A DNA stretch of 64,000 bases. Source: Burkholderia cepacia (lineage in GTDB: Bacteria; Pseudomonadota; Gammaproteobacteria; Burkholderiales; Burkholderiaceae). A program made the translations under genes and the position numbers. The number at the start of each line of letters is the position of its first letter. Position 1 is the first letter of the stretch. The DNA lies in NCBI RefSeq assembly GCF_029962485.1, contig NZ_CP073638.1, forward strand, positions 1,054,001 to 1,118,000. Direction: 5' to 3'. Below, piece after piece: positions 36,761-46,053 of the stretch. Under the pieces are notes generated by a model, which saw nothing but the letters and a program-made list of their open reading frames with translations, was not told the origin of the DNA and made no database searches.

Positions 36761-37201
36761 TCACTCGCCGCCGCAGTCGATCAGGTTGTGGCGCACACGT
36801 CCGAGCAGCCGCACCAGCGTATCGCGCTCGTCGGGCGTGAAGCCGCGCAGCCCGTCGTCGGCGACGGTATCGCCCACTTCCAGCATCTGCGGAAAGATCT
36901 CGCGCGCCTTGTCGGTCAGACGGATCACGAACGCGCGTCGGTCGTCGTCGTTCGCGATGCGTTCGATCCAGCCATAGCCTTCCATCCGGTCGAGCAGGCG
37001 CGTCAGCGAGATCGGCGTGATCTCGAGCCATTCGGCCAGCCGCGCCTGGTTCATCTCGCCCTTCCACGTCAGGTACGCGAGCACGCGGCTTTGTGCCCGC
37101 GTCAGCCCGATGCGCTTCGCGCGCCGGTCGAACAGGCGTCCGTTCAGGCGGGCCACGTCGGCGATCAGGTAGCCGATCCGGTTCTCGTAGGTCTTGTCCA
37201 T
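36761..37201 (-). CDS. MarR-family repressor
   Basis: 146 residues with the MarR winged helix: AQSRVLAYLTWKGEMNQARLAEWLEITPISLTRLLDRMEGYGWIERIANDDDRRAFVIRLTDKA includes the DDRRA wing motif. It is divergent from the DHA2 efflux gene across a 135-bp gap holding an inverted repeat, and so very likely represses that pump and itself. The inducer is unknown, probably a phenolic or drug-like ligand. Confidence 0.88.
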   Translation of the reverse strand: MDKTYENRIGYLIADVARLNGRLFDRRAKRIGLTRAQSRVLAYLTWKGEMNQARLAEWLEITPISLTRLLDRMEGYGWIERIANDDDRRAFVIRLTDKAREIFPQMLEVGDTVADDGLRGFTPDERDTLVRLLGRVRHNLIDCGGE

Positions 37202-37267
37202 CAGCCGATTATAGGGTCAAGCCGCCAGCAGGCCGCGGCTCGCGCCCTGGCGATAAGCGGCTATATA

Positions 37268-37281
37268 ATAAGCGTGCTTAT
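37268..37281. promoter_or_regulatory. Inverted repeat, likely MarR operator
   Basis: ATAAGC-GT-GCTTAT, a perfect dyad in an AT-rich stretch between the divergent MarR and efflux genes, 56 bp before the pump start. Confidence 0.55.
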
Positions 37282-37336
37282 AATTTGAGCCATACCGGAT
37301 CGCCGCCCACGGCGACCGCCCCACGGAGACACCCGC

Positions 37337-38866
37337 TTGAACCCCGCCGCCGACGCCCCCGCCTCGCCCGCCCTGAACCGGCCGATGCTGACCCTGTCGA
37401 TCATGCTCGCCACACTGATCCAGACCCTCGACAGCACGATCGCGAACGTCGCACTGCCCCACATGCAGGGCACGCTGTCCGCGTCGCAGGACGAAATCAC
37501 GTGGGTGCTGACCTCCTATATCGTCGCCGCGGCGATCGCGACGCCGCTCACCGGCTGGCTGTCCGACCGGCTGAGCGTCAAGCGGCTGCTGATCGTGTCG
37601 ATCGCGGGCTTTACGGTTGCATCGGCGCTGTGCGGGCTGTCCGAGACGCTCGTGCAGATCGTCGGCGCGCGGCTGCTGCAGGGCGTATTCGGCGCCGCGC
37701 TGGTGCCGCTGTCGCAGTCGATCCTGCTCGACATCAACCCGCGCGAGAAACAAGGCCAGGCGATGGCGATCTGGGGGATGGGCGTGATGGTCGGCCCGAT
37801 CCTCGGCCCGACGCTCGGCGGCTGGCTCACCGACAGCTACAACTGGCGCTGGGTGTTCTTCATCAACGTGCCGATCGGTGCGTTCGCGCTCGCGGGCGTG
37901 ATGACCTTCCTGCCGGCGCGCGCGCCGCGCCCGCACGTGAAATTCGATGCGTTCGGCTTCGCGACGCTGGCGCTCGCGATCGGCGCGTTCCAGGCGATGC
38001 TCGACCGCGGCGAACAGCTCGACTGGTTCGGGTCATACGAAATCCGCATCGAAGCACTTCTCGCAGCGCTCAGCTTCGCGTTCTTCCTCGTGCATACGGC
38101 GACCGTCGGCAAGGCGTCGTTCTTCAAGTCTGAACTGCTGCGCGACCCGAACTTCGCGACGGGCACGCTGTTCATCTTCGTCGTCGGCGCGGTGCTGTAT
38201 GCGACACGCGCACTGCTGCCGCCGATGCTGCAGAACCTGATGGGCTACCCGGTCGCGACGACGGGCCTCGTCACCGCGCCGAGCGGCGCCGGCACGATGA
38301 TCGCGATGCTGTTCGTCGGCAGGCTGCTGAAATACGTCGATGCGCGGATGCTGTTGCTCGCCGGGCTGTCGATTTCCGCGCTCGCGCTGTGGCAGATGAT
38401 GCAGTACACGGTCGTGCTGTCCGAATCGGACATCGTGTGGCCGGGCGTGGTCCAGGGCTTCGGGCTGGGGCTCGTGTTCGTGCCGTTGAGCGCACTGTCG
38501 TTTTCGACGCTGCCGCCCGACCTGCGTGCGGACGGCACGGCCACCTACAGTCTGATGCGCAACATCGGCAGCAGTATCGGCATCTCGATCGTGCAGACGC
38601 TGATGACGCGCAATACGCAGGTCGCGCACGCCGATCTCGCGACGCACATCACGCCGTTCAACCCGGCCGTGCAGGCGATGGCCGGCAGCCGCCTCGACAT
38701 CGCGCTGCTCGACCGCACGATCAACCAGCAAGCGACGATGATCGCGTACCTGAACGACTTCAAGCTGATGTTCGTCGCGACGCTGCTGATGATTCCGCTG
38801 TTGCTGCTGATCCGCCCGCCGCAGAAAGCGGCGAGCGTCGACGTCGCGCACGCGGCGATGGATTGA
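37337..38866 (+). CDS. DHA2-family (EmrB/QacA) drug efflux transporter
   Basis: 509 residues with 14 predicted membrane helices. LDSTIANVALPHMQGTLSASQDEITWVLTSYIVAAAIATPLTGWL (helix 1 with motif D1 and the next loop) and GPILGPTLGGWL (motif C of antiporters) define the DHA2 drug:H+ antiporter family. The start is probably TTG 37337, with GGAG upstream; the first ATG in frame (37385) would shorten it by 16 residues. No membrane-fusion partner is present nearby. Divergent from its MarR repressor. Confidence 0.88.
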   Translation: MNPAADAPASPALNRPMLTLSIMLATLIQTLDSTIANVALPHMQGTLSASQDEITWVLTSYIVAAAIATPLTGWLSDRLSVKRLLIVSIAGFTVASALCGLSETLVQIVGARLLQGVFGAALVPLSQSILLDINPREKQGQAMAIWGMGVMVGPILGPTLGGWLTDSYNWRWVFFINVPIGAFALAGVMTFLPARAPRPHVKFDAFGFATLALAIGAFQAMLDRGEQLDWFGSYEIRIEALLAALSFAFFLVHTATVGKASFFKSELLRDPNFATGTLFIFVVGAVLYATRALLPPMLQNLMGYPVATTGLVTAPSGAGTMIAMLFVGRLLKYVDARMLLLAGLSISALALWQMMQYTVVLSESDIVWPGVVQGFGLGLVFVPLSALSFSTLPPDLRADGTATYSLMRNIGSSIGISIVQTLMTRNTQVAHADLATHITPFNPAVQAMAGSRLDIALLDRTINQQATMIAYLNDFKLMFVATLLMIPLLLLIRPPQKAASVDVAHAAMD

Positions 38867-38870
38867 CGAC

Positions 38871-38892
38871 GCGACGGGCGCACGCCCGTCGC
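38871..38892. terminator. Hairpin between convergent genes
   Basis: Stem GCGACGGGC/GCCCGTCGC with a 4-base loop between the efflux pump stop and the convergent CoA-transferase stop. There is no T-tract, so its strength is uncertain. Confidence 0.45.
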
Positions 38893-38903
38893 AGGCAGAA
38901 ACG

Positions 38904-40418
38904 TCAGACCTTCATCGTGCCGGTCCGCACGTAGCGCTCGTGCCACGACAGCGCTTCGGCGAGCAGGTGCGGCGTGTGCTTGCCGAAGCTCTCGTGCGAC
39001 GCGCGCTCGAAGTAGTCCTCGAGCATCGGCCGGTAGTCGGGATGCGCGCAGGTCGCGATGACCTTGCGTGCGCGCTGCTTCGGCGACAGGCCGCGCAGGT
39101 CGGCCAGGCCCTGCTCAGTGACGACCACCGCGACGTCGTGCTCGGTATGGTCGACGTGGCTCGCCATCGGCACGATCCGCGAGATCGCGCCGCCCTTCGC
39201 GGTGCTCGCCGACATGAAGCACGACAGGTAGCCGTTGCGCGCGAAGTCGCCAGAGCCGCCGATGCCGTTCTGGATCTTCGTGCCCATCACGTGCGTCGAG
39301 TTCACGTTGCCGTAGATGTCGGCCTCGATCATGCCGTTCATCGCGATGCAGCCGAGGCGGCGCACGAGCTCCGGATGGTTGCTGATCTCCTGCGGGCGCA
39401 GCACGATCTTGTCGCGGAACGTCGCGATTTCGTCGGCGAAGCGCTGCACGGCGGCCGGGCTCAGCGACAGCGCGGTGGCCGACGCAAAGCTCAGCGTCCC
39501 GTCGTCGAGCAGGTCGAGCATGGCGTCCTGGATCACTTCGGTGTAGGCCGTCAGGTTCGAGAAGCCGGCCGAGCTGAGTTCCGCAAGCACCGCGTTCGTG
39601 ATGTTGCCGACGCCCGACTGCAGCGGCAGCAGGTTTTCCGGCAGGCGGCCGCGCTTCACTTCGTGGCGCAGGAAGTCGATCAGCTGCAGCGCGATCTGCT
39701 TCGACGTCTCGTCCGGCGCGGAGAACGCGTTGCTGCGATCCGGCGCGTCGGTCTCGACGATCGCGACGATCTTGTCGGCCGGGCAGCGCAGGTACGGCTC
39801 GCCGATCCGGTCGTCGCTCTTCGTCAGCGGAATCGGCTTGCGGTGCGGCGGCAGCGCGGTGCCGTAATAGATGTCGTGCATCCCGTCGAGGCCGAGCGGC
39901 TGGCGCGCATTCACTTCGAGGATCACGTGCTTCGCGCGTTCGAGCCAGGTCTTGTTGTTGCCGATCGACGCGGACGGGATCAGCAGCCCGTCCTCGCGGA
40001 TGCCCGCGACTTCGACGATCGCGACGTCGAGATCGCCGTACAGCCCGAACCACGCGTACTGCGCGACGTGGCTCAGGTGGACGTCCTGGTAATCGACTTC
40101 GCCGCTGTTGATCTTGTCGCGCAGCGTCGGGTCGGACTGGTACGGCAGCCGCATGGAGATGCCGTTGGTGCGGGCGAGCGCGCCGTCGAGTTCCGGTGCG
40201 GTCGACGCGCCGGTCAGCACGTTGATCCGGAAGTCCTCGCCGCGCGCGTGCGCCGCGTCGATATGGGTGGCAAGCGCGGCCGGTACGGCCTTCGGATAGC
40301 CCGAACCGGTAAAGCCGCTCATGGCGACGGTCATGCCGGGACGGATCAGCGCGGCGGCTTCGTCGGCGGTGCGGACGAGCGAACGCAGGGCGGGAGCGAG
40401 GATGCGTGATGAAGACAT
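38904..40418 (-). CDS. Acetyl-CoA hydrolase/transferase family (succinate CoA-transferase-like)
   Basis: 504 residues from ATG 40418 (MSSSRILAPALRSL); the longer frame upstream lacks a ribosome site. It has two CoA-transferase domains: an N-terminal one with VAMSGFTGSGYPKAVPAALA, and a C-terminal one with GMIEADIYGNVNSTHVMGTKIQNGIGGSGDFARNGYLS. It matches the acetyl-CoA hydrolase/transferase family (Cat1, ScpC, Ach1), likely moving CoA between succinyl-CoA and acetate or propionate. It stands alone, convergent with the efflux gene. Confidence 0.87.
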   Translation of the reverse strand: MSSSRILAPALRSLVRTADEAAALIRPGMTVAMSGFTGSGYPKAVPAALATHIDAAHARGEDFRINVLTGASTAPELDGALARTNGISMRLPYQSDPTLRDKINSGEVDYQDVHLSHVAQYAWFGLYGDLDVAIVEVAGIREDGLLIPSASIGNNKTWLERAKHVILEVNARQPLGLDGMHDIYYGTALPPHRKPIPLTKSDDRIGEPYLRCPADKIVAIVETDAPDRSNAFSAPDETSKQIALQLIDFLRHEVKRGRLPENLLPLQSGVGNITNAVLAELSSAGFSNLTAYTEVIQDAMLDLLDDGTLSFASATALSLSPAAVQRFADEIATFRDKIVLRPQEISNHPELVRRLGCIAMNGMIEADIYGNVNSTHVMGTKIQNGIGGSGDFARNGYLSCFMSASTAKGGAISRIVPMASHVDHTEHDVAVVVTEQGLADLRGLSPKQRARKVIATCAHPDYRPMLEDYFERASHESFGKHTPHLLAEALSWHERYVRTGTMKV

Positions 40419-41035
40419 GGCAGGTTTCTGACGCTTGGGTCGGTCGTTGACGTCGCGGGGGGTGTCTCCTGAGCGACATGAAGCCCTTGGGGCCGCGCGG
40501 GGCGGCCGGCACCACAGGCATGGTCGGAGTATCGCAGAGGCCATCGCCGCGAAATGTCCGCTGGATGCAAAAGATCCTTACCGAATATGCCGGGTATCGA
40601 ACGACCGTTCTGTGACAGGCGATCCGCACGCCGCTGATTGCACACGAAAGGTGCACGAAAGCATCGGAACGAATGACCGGCCCCGGATCGCCAACCTTCG
40701 CGAATCAATCGGCGGATTTTCATTGCAATTTGCCGCCCAGCGATCGGTAATGGTCGATGGCCGGGCGGCGCGGCCAATTGTCGCCCGATGCGGCTTTGCC
40801 GGACCTGACGCACATCAACGTCGCATGCGCTGCGCACGGGCCGCCGCCTTGCGCGAAAATCTTCGCCGTATCGGCCTGAGAGGCCCGTCCGTCCTTGACA
40901 GCCGCGTGACGCGAACCACACTGGAAGACGGGCCCGGCCGCGCCGTTTGCCGCCCCGATCGCCCGCCCTTTCGCGCATCCGGTTTCGACCGGCCGATACG
41001 CGCAAGACGCGGTAACACTCCCGTATGTCAGGACA
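40419..41035. other. Intergenic region without recognised genes
   Basis: About 620 bases between the CoA-transferase gene and the promoter of the phosphonate operon. Reading frames here are long only because of the GC content and give Arg/Ala-rich nonsense. I see no tRNA, terminator or mobile element. Sequence near 40560-40620 is less GC-rich and may hold the CoA-transferase promoter. Confidence 0.6.
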
Positions 41036-41065
41036 TTGATCGAATAAAAAGCATCAAATTACAAT
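41036..41065 (+). promoter_or_regulatory. Promoter of the phosphonate operon
   Basis: -35 TTGATC (41036-41041), an 18-bp spacer, then -10 TACAAT (41060-41065), inside a conspicuously AT-rich stretch. The expected start is near 41072, leaving a 5' leader of only about 12 bases before ATG 41084 with no visible Shine-Dalgarno sequence. Confidence 0.65.
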
Positions 41066-41083
41066 TCCGTATATATTTCGCCG

Positions 41084-41764
41084 ATGGACCAAAGAAAAAC
41101 CGCCACACGCGCCGAGCCCCCCCTGCCACGCACCTGGGATGCGCGGCTCGCGCGCTCGCTTGTCCGACCGCTCGTCGATACGCCGGTCACCCCGAATCAC
41201 CTCACTACCCTTCGTCTGCTGATCGGCCTCGCCGGCGCCTGGTGCCTTGCGCACGGCGGCTTCGGCTGGAGCAATGCGGGCGCGTTCCTGATCGTGCTGT
41301 CGAACTTCGTCGACCACACCGACGGCGAACTCGCGCGCATCAGCGGGAAGTCCAGCAAGATCGGGCATTTTTACGACCTCGCGGCCGATGCGCTCGTGAC
41401 GGTCGCACTGTTCGTCAGCATGGGCCTCGGCATCGTCGCCCAGGGCGGGCAGATGGCCGCGTCGCCGGTGCTGCTCGGCGCGGTGGCCGGCGCGGCCGTC
41501 GCGCTGATCTTCTTCCTGCGCATGCGGATCGAATCGATCGCCGGCAAGGCCGGCACCAAGCAGGCGTTCGCCGGCGGCTTCGAAACCGAAGACGTGCTGT
41601 ACCTGCTGCCGATCGTGACGCTCGTCGACGGCGTCGAGCCGTTCCTGCTCGCGGCGTCGATCGGCGCCCCGCTGTTCGCCGCATGGGTCGTGATCGACTG
41701 GTGGCGCATCGTCCGCCGTGGCAACACCCCGCAGAACCCTACTGAAATCCAGGCTTCCAAATGA
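41084..41764 (+). CDS. CDP-alcohol phosphatidyltransferase
   Basis: 226 residues with about six hydrophobic segments. The full family signature DG-x2-AR-x8-G-x3-D-x3-D is present: D80, G81, A84, R85, G94, D98, D102. Such enzymes displace CMP from a CDP-alcohol and join the head group to a lipid or alcohol acceptor in the inner membrane. It is the first gene of an operon that makes 2-aminoethylphosphonate and carries nucleotidyltransferases, so the donor is probably CDP-aminoethylphosphonate and the product a phosphonolipid. The stop overlaps the next start (ATGA). Confidence 0.88.
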   Translation: MDQRKTATRAEPPLPRTWDARLARSLVRPLVDTPVTPNHLTTLRLLIGLAGAWCLAHGGFGWSNAGAFLIVLSNFVDHTDGELARISGKSSKIGHFYDLAADALVTVALFVSMGLGIVAQGGQMAASPVLLGAVAGAAVALIFFLRMRIESIAGKAGTKQAFAGGFETEDVLYLLPIVTLVDGVEPFLLAASIGAPLFAAWVVIDWWRIVRRGNTPQNPTEIQASK

Positions 41765-42570
41765 CTCCTAGCACGCGCGACGACTCCGTGCTGAGCCCGG
41801 CACGCCCCGCGCCCGTGCGCGCGGCCGCGGCCGACCCCGATCGCACCGTGGCCGACAGCGTCGACCAGCTCGACCTCGACCGCCTGCGTGGCGACTACAC
41901 GCGCCAGGGCTCGTTCCTGTACCTCGACGCATTCCTGCCGGCCGACGCGCATGCGAAGCTGGCCGACGCCGCCCGCGCGATGCAGGCCGGCCTGAACCGC
42001 AATTACCTGCCCGGCCACAAGCAGGGCGGCAGCGTGAGCCGCCATGCGATCGACGAGCAGGCGCCGTACATCGCCGAACTGTATCGCTCGAAGGCACTCA
42101 TCTCCTTCCTCGAGAAAGTCACGGGCGACAAGCTGATGCTGTCGCCGGACGACGATCCGCACGCTTACGCGCTGTATTACTACACGAAGCCCGGCGACCA
42201 CATCGGCTGGCATTACGACACGTCGTACTACGACGGACGCCGCTATACGCTGCTGATCGGCGTAATCGACGAATCGTCGTGCCGGCTCGACTACGAGCTG
42301 CACACGCGCAATCCGGACGTGGCCGACGAACCGGGCTCGGTGCAAATCGCCGACGGCGGCATCGTGCTGTTCGACGGCGACAAGCTGCGTCACCGCATCA
42401 CGCCGCTCGGCCAGAACGAGATGCGCGTGTCGCTCACTTTCGAATACGTGACGAACCCCGGCATGCGGCCGTGGAAGCGCTTCATCTCGAACATGAAGGA
42501 CGCGATCGCGTATTTCGGTTTCCGCCAGGTGTTCAAGCAACTGGCCACGCGGCGCACGACCGGGTCATGA
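41761..42570 (+). CDS. 2OG-Fe(II) oxygenase
   Basis: 269 residues. The double-stranded beta-helix core has the metal triad H151-x-D153 (GWHYDTSYYDG) and H211 (KLRHRITPL), and R222 (MRVSLTF) is placed to bind 2-oxoglutarate. The intact HxD argues for a hydroxylase rather than a halogenase. The first 45 residues are Pro/Ala-rich and probably disordered. It overlaps both neighbours by ATGA junctions in the phosphonate operon, so a hydroxylation of the aminoethylphosphonate head group or of the lipid is likely. The substrate is inferred from context only. Confidence 0.82.
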   Translation: MTPSTRDDSVLSPARPAPVRAAAADPDRTVADSVDQLDLDRLRGDYTRQGSFLYLDAFLPADAHAKLADAARAMQAGLNRNYLPGHKQGGSVSRHAIDEQAPYIAELYRSKALISFLEKVTGDKLMLSPDDDPHAYALYYYTKPGDHIGWHYDTSYYDGRRYTLLIGVIDESSCRLDYELHTRNPDVADEPGSVQIADGGIVLFDGDKLRHRITPLGQNEMRVSLTFEYVTNPGMRPWKRFISNMKDAIAYFGFRQVFKQLATRRTTGS

Positions 42571-43568
42571 CGCGCGCGGGCCTCATCCTGCTGTCCCTCG
42601 GGACGGCACTCTTCATCGCACTCCTTGCCTGGCAGGGCGTCGGCGCGGTCGCGTCCACGTTCCTCGCGGCCGGCTGGGGCCTCGCGCTCGTCGCGGCGTT
42701 CCACGTCGTGCCGCTCGTGATCGACGCAGTCGCGATCTCCGTGATGTTCCGCCGCGGCCAGCCGGGCGCCGAGCTCGGCAACGCACTGCGCGCGCGCTGG
42801 GTCGGCGAATCGGTAAACAGCCTGCTGCCCGCCGGGCAGATCGGCGGCCCCGTGCTGATGGTGCGCCACCTCGCGCAGCGCGGCACGCGGATGGCCGATG
42901 CGGCCGCCGCCGTGACCGTCAGCACGACGATGCAGGCGCTCGCGCAGATGGCGTTCGCGTTGATCGGCATCGCCGCGTTCAGCCTGTACGCGACGCACGA
43001 CTCGGTCGCGCACCTGCGCACGCCCGCGCTGATCGCGACCGGCGTGCTCGGCGCGCTTGCGTTGCTGTTTTATGCGGCGCAGCGGCGCGGGCTGTTCGGC
43101 CGCGGCCTGCGCCTCGCGTCGAAGCTGCTCGGCCCGCGCGACTGGTCGTCGCTGGCGACGCGTGCCGATGCGATCGACGACGCGGTCGGCGCGCTGTACC
43201 GCGATCGCGCGAAGGTCGCGAAAACATTCGCGTTGAGCCTCGTCGGCTGGATCGTCGGCACCGCGGAAGTGTGGCTCGCGCTGCATTTCCTCGGGCACCC
43301 GGTGAGCTGGCTCGATGCGCTGCTGCTCGAGAGCGTCGGTCAGGCCATTCGTGGCGCGGCCTTCGCGATCCCGGGCTCGCTCGGTGCGCAGGAAGGCGGC
43401 TACCTGCTGCTCGCCCCGCTGGTCGGACTGCCGCCCGACGCGGCGCTCGCGCTGTCGCTCGCGAAGCGTGCGCGCGAACTCGCGCTCGGCCTGCCCGGCC
43501 TGCTCTATCTGCATTTCAGTGAAAGAAACTGGCAGCGGCGCCGTGCGCCGCAGCCGCTCGCCGACTGA
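42567..43568 (+). CDS. Flippase-like integral membrane protein (LPG synthase TM / UPF0104 family)
   Basis: 333 residues from ATG 42567, overlapping the previous stop by 4 bases. About eight membrane segments; the C-terminal GQAIRGAAFAIPGSLGAQEGGYLLLAPLVGLPPDAALALSLAKRARELALGLPGLLYLH is characteristic of the AglD/MprF-like flippase domain and HpnL proteins. Such proteins are thought to move lipids across the inner membrane. In this operon the natural cargo would be the new phosphonolipid. No synthase domain is attached. Confidence 0.83.
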   Translation: MTRAGLILLSLGTALFIALLAWQGVGAVASTFLAAGWGLALVAAFHVVPLVIDAVAISVMFRRGQPGAELGNALRARWVGESVNSLLPAGQIGGPVLMVRHLAQRGTRMADAAAAVTVSTTMQALAQMAFALIGIAAFSLYATHDSVAHLRTPALIATGVLGALALLFYAAQRRGLFGRGLRLASKLLGPRDWSSLATRADAIDDAVGALYRDRAKVAKTFALSLVGWIVGTAEVWLALHFLGHPVSWLDALLLESVGQAIRGAAFAIPGSLGAQEGGYLLLAPLVGLPPDAALALSLAKRARELALGLPGLLYLHFSERNWQRRRAPQPLAD

Positions 43569-43603
43569 TCGTTCAGATCGCCGGCTTTTTGGTTGGAGAA
43601 CCC

Positions 43604-44371
43604 ATGCGAGCCATCATTCTTGCGGCAGGCCTCGGCTTGCGCCTGCAACAACCGCCCGAAGCGCAGTTCCCGAAGTGCCTGCTGCGCTTTGACGACGTTT
43701 CGCTGCTCGAGCGCCATCTGCGCGTACTCGACGCCGCGGGCGTCGACGAGATCGTGCTCGGGCTCGGCTTTCAGCACGAGACGGTCGAGCAGGAACTGAA
43801 GCGCCTCGGCCGCCAGGCCGAGATCGTGATCAACGACCGCTACGACCTCGGCAGCGTGCTGACCGTGCATACCGTCGCCGATGCGATGACACGCGGCGGC
43901 GACGTGCTGCTGATGGACGCGGACGTGCTGTACGACGAGAACATCCTGCACGCGCTGGTGGCCGATTCCGACAAGGCAGTCGACCGCCTGCTGATCGACC
44001 GCGATTTCGAGGCCGGCGACGAGCCCGTCAAGCTGTGCCTGAAGAACGGCGTGCCGGTCGAACTGCGCAAGCAGCTCGCGGTCGATCTCGACTACGACAC
44101 GATCGGCGAATCGGTCGGCTTCTTCCGCTTCACCGAAGGCACCGCGCGCCGCCTCGCGACGATCGTCGCGGGTTACGTCGACAGCGGCCGCGCGAACATG
44201 CCGCACGAGGAAGCCGTGCGCGACCTGCTGCTCGAAGGCGGTCATTCGTTCGACGTGGCCGACGTCACCGGCTCGCCGTGGATCGAGATCGATTTCCCGA
44301 ACGACGTCGCTCGCGCCACGCAAGAAATCCTCCCCCTGATTCAACGCACCACCGCAGGAGCCGCACGATGA
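43604..44371 (+). CDS. Nucleotidyltransferase, probably 2-aminoethylphosphonate cytidylyltransferase
   Basis: 255 residues from ATG 43604 (a TTG at 43589 is less likely). N-terminal nucleotide-binding motif [10 protein letters not shown] (6-15) and PK (23-24), and the metal-binding D105-A-D107 ([11 protein letters not shown]), place it with sugar-1-phosphate and phosphocholine nucleotidyltransferases. Beside PEP mutase and an AEP transaminase it is best read as a CTP-dependent activator of aminoethylphosphonate (PntC-like). It is the only gene in the operon with a real gap (35 bp) before it; its end overlaps the PEP mutase start by ATGA. Confidence 0.8.
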   Translation: MRAIILAAGLGLRLQQPPEAQFPKCLLRFDDVSLLERHLRVLDAAGVDEIVLGLGFQHETVEQELKRLGRQAEIVINDRYDLGSVLTVHTVADAMTRGGDVLLMDADVLYDENILHALVADSDKAVDRLLIDRDFEAGDEPVKLCLKNGVPVELRKQLAVDLDYDTIGESVGFFRFTEGTARRLATIVAGYVDSGRANMPHEEAVRDLLLEGGHSFDVADVTGSPWIEIDFPNDVARATQEILPLIQRTTAGAAR

Positions 44372-46053
44372 ACGCTCGCGAACCCAATTTCACCGAATCG
44401 CGCAGCGCACGCCTGCGCCGCATGCTTGTCAGCAGCGACCTCGAGTTCCTGATGGAAGCGCACAACGGGCTGTCCGCACGGATCGTCCGCGAAGCCGGCT
44501 TCAAGGGCATCTGGGCATCGGGCCTCGCGATCTCCGCGCAGTTCGGCGTGCGCGACAACAACGAAGCGAGCTGGACGCAGGTCGTCGACGTGCTCGAATT
44601 CATGGCCGACGCGAGCGACCTGCCGATCCTGCTCGACGGCGACACCGGCTACGGCAACTTCAACAACGTGCGCCGCCTCGTGAAGAAGCTCGAACAGCGC
44701 GGCATCGCGGGCGTCTGCATCGAGGACAAGCAGTTCCCGAAGACCAACAGCTTCATCGGCGGCGAGCGCCAGCCGCTCGCGGAAATCGACGAGTTCTGCG
44801 GCAAGATCAAGGCTGGCAAGGATTCGCAGACCGACCCCGACTTCTCGATCGTCGCGCGCGTCGAGGCGCTGATCGCGGGCTGGGGGATGGACGAGGCGCT
44901 GCGCCGCGCGAACGCGTATGCGGAAGCCGGCGCCGACGCGATCCTGATCCACAGCAAGCTGTCGCGCCCGGACGAAATCCTGCAGTTCGCACGCGAATGG
45001 AGCGGCAAGGCGCCGCTCGTGATCGTGCCGACCAAGTACTACAGCACGCCGACCGACGTGTTCCGCCAGGCCGGCATCAGCACCGTGATCTGGGCGAATC
45101 ACCTGATCCGCGCGTCGGCCTCCGCGATGCAGGCGACCGCACGCGAGATCCACGAGAGCGAAACGCTGATCAACGTCGAGGACCGCGTTGCATCGGTCAA
45201 CGAGATCTTCCGCCTGCAGGACGCCGACGAGTACTCGGCCGCCGAGCGTATCTACCTGTCGTCGTCGTCACGCGCGTCGAACGCCGCGATCGTGCTCGCC
45301 GCGAGCCGCGGCAAGGGCCTCGAAGCCGTGACCGAAGACAAGCCGAAGGTCATGCTGCCGGTCGCTGGCAAGCCGCTGCTGCGCTGGCTCGTCGACGGCT
45401 TCAAGACGCACGGCGTGAACGACATCACCGTGGTCGGCGGCTATCGCGCCGACGCGATCGACACGTCGGGCATCAAGCTCGTGGTCAACGAACGCCATGC
45501 GCAAACGGGCGAACTCGCGTCGCTCGCATGCGCGGCCGAACGCCTGACCGGCGACACCGTGATCTCGTACGGCGACCTGCTGTTCCGCAGCTACATCGTG
45601 CGCGACCTCGCGGAGAGCGAGGCCGAGTTCAGCGTGGTGGTCGATTCGTCGCTGACGGAAACCAACCAGAGCGTGCGCGACTTCGCGCTCTGCTCGGCTG
45701 CCGACGATCGCGGCCTGTTCGGCCAGAAGACCTACCTGCAACGCGTGTCGAGCGACGTCGCCGCAGGCACGCCGCACGGCCGCTGGATCGGCCTGCTGAA
45801 CGTGCGCGGTGCCGGTGTCGAGCGCCTGAAGGCGATGCTCGCGACGCTGCAGGCGCGTGACGATTTCGACACGCTCGACATCCCTTCGCTGCTCAACGAA
45901 CTGATCGCCGCCGGCGAGAAGATCGAGGTGCAGTACGTGCACGGCCACTGGCGCGGTGTGAACGATCTCGAAGACTTCCGCCGCGCGGGCGACTTCGCGC
46001 ATGGCCAGACGCCGCTGTCCGAACCGGGCGCCGGCAACGGGGGCGCGCAATGA
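44368..46053 (+). CDS. aepX: Phosphoenolpyruvate mutase fused to a nucleotidyltransferase domain
   Basis: 561 residues. Residues ~10-290 are a PEP mutase of the isocitrate lyase superfamily; the diagnostic [10 protein letters not shown] (119-128) fits EDK-x2-PK-x-NS, which separates PEP mutase from lyases. It isomerises PEP to phosphonopyruvate, forming the C-P bond. Residues ~305-545 are a second nucleotidyltransferase domain, with an altered signature [17 protein letters not shown] (311-327) in place of the usual GxGxR loop. The gene overlaps its neighbours on both sides by ATGA. The fused domain may also activate the phosphonate, making it partly redundant with the upstream stand-alone enzyme. 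Confidence 0.93.
   Translation: MNAREPNFTESRSARLRRMLVSSDLEFLMEAHNGLSARIVREAGFKGIWASGLAISAQFGVRDNNEASWTQVVDVLEFMADASDLPILLDGDTGYGNFNNVRRLVKKLEQRGIAGVCIEDKQFPKTNSFIGGERQPLAEIDEFCGKIKAGKDSQTDPDFSIVARVEALIAGWGMDEALRRANAYAEAGADAILIHSKLSRPDEILQFAREWSGKAPLVIVPTKYYSTPTDVFRQAGISTVIWANHLIRASASAMQATAREIHESETLINVEDRVASVNEIFRLQDADEYSAAERIYLSSSSRASNAAIVLAASRGKGLEAVTEDKPKVMLPVAGKPLLRWLVDGFKTHGVNDITVVGGYRADAIDTSGIKLVVNERHAQTGELASLACAAERLTGDTVISYGDLLFRSYIVRDLAESEAEFSVVVDSSLTETNQSVRDFALCSAADDRGLFGQKTYLQRVSSDVAAGTPHGRWIGLLNVRGAGVERLKAMLATLQARDDFDTLDIPSLLNELIAAGEKIEVQYVHGHWRGVNDLEDFRRAGDFAHGQTPLSEPGAGNGGAQ

Noticed and set aside
40435..41745. 436-codon plus-strand frame spanning the intergenic region and the phosphatidyltransferase gene
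   Set aside because: The part after 41084 is out of frame with the clear CDP-alcohol phosphatidyltransferase, and the rest has no protein character.
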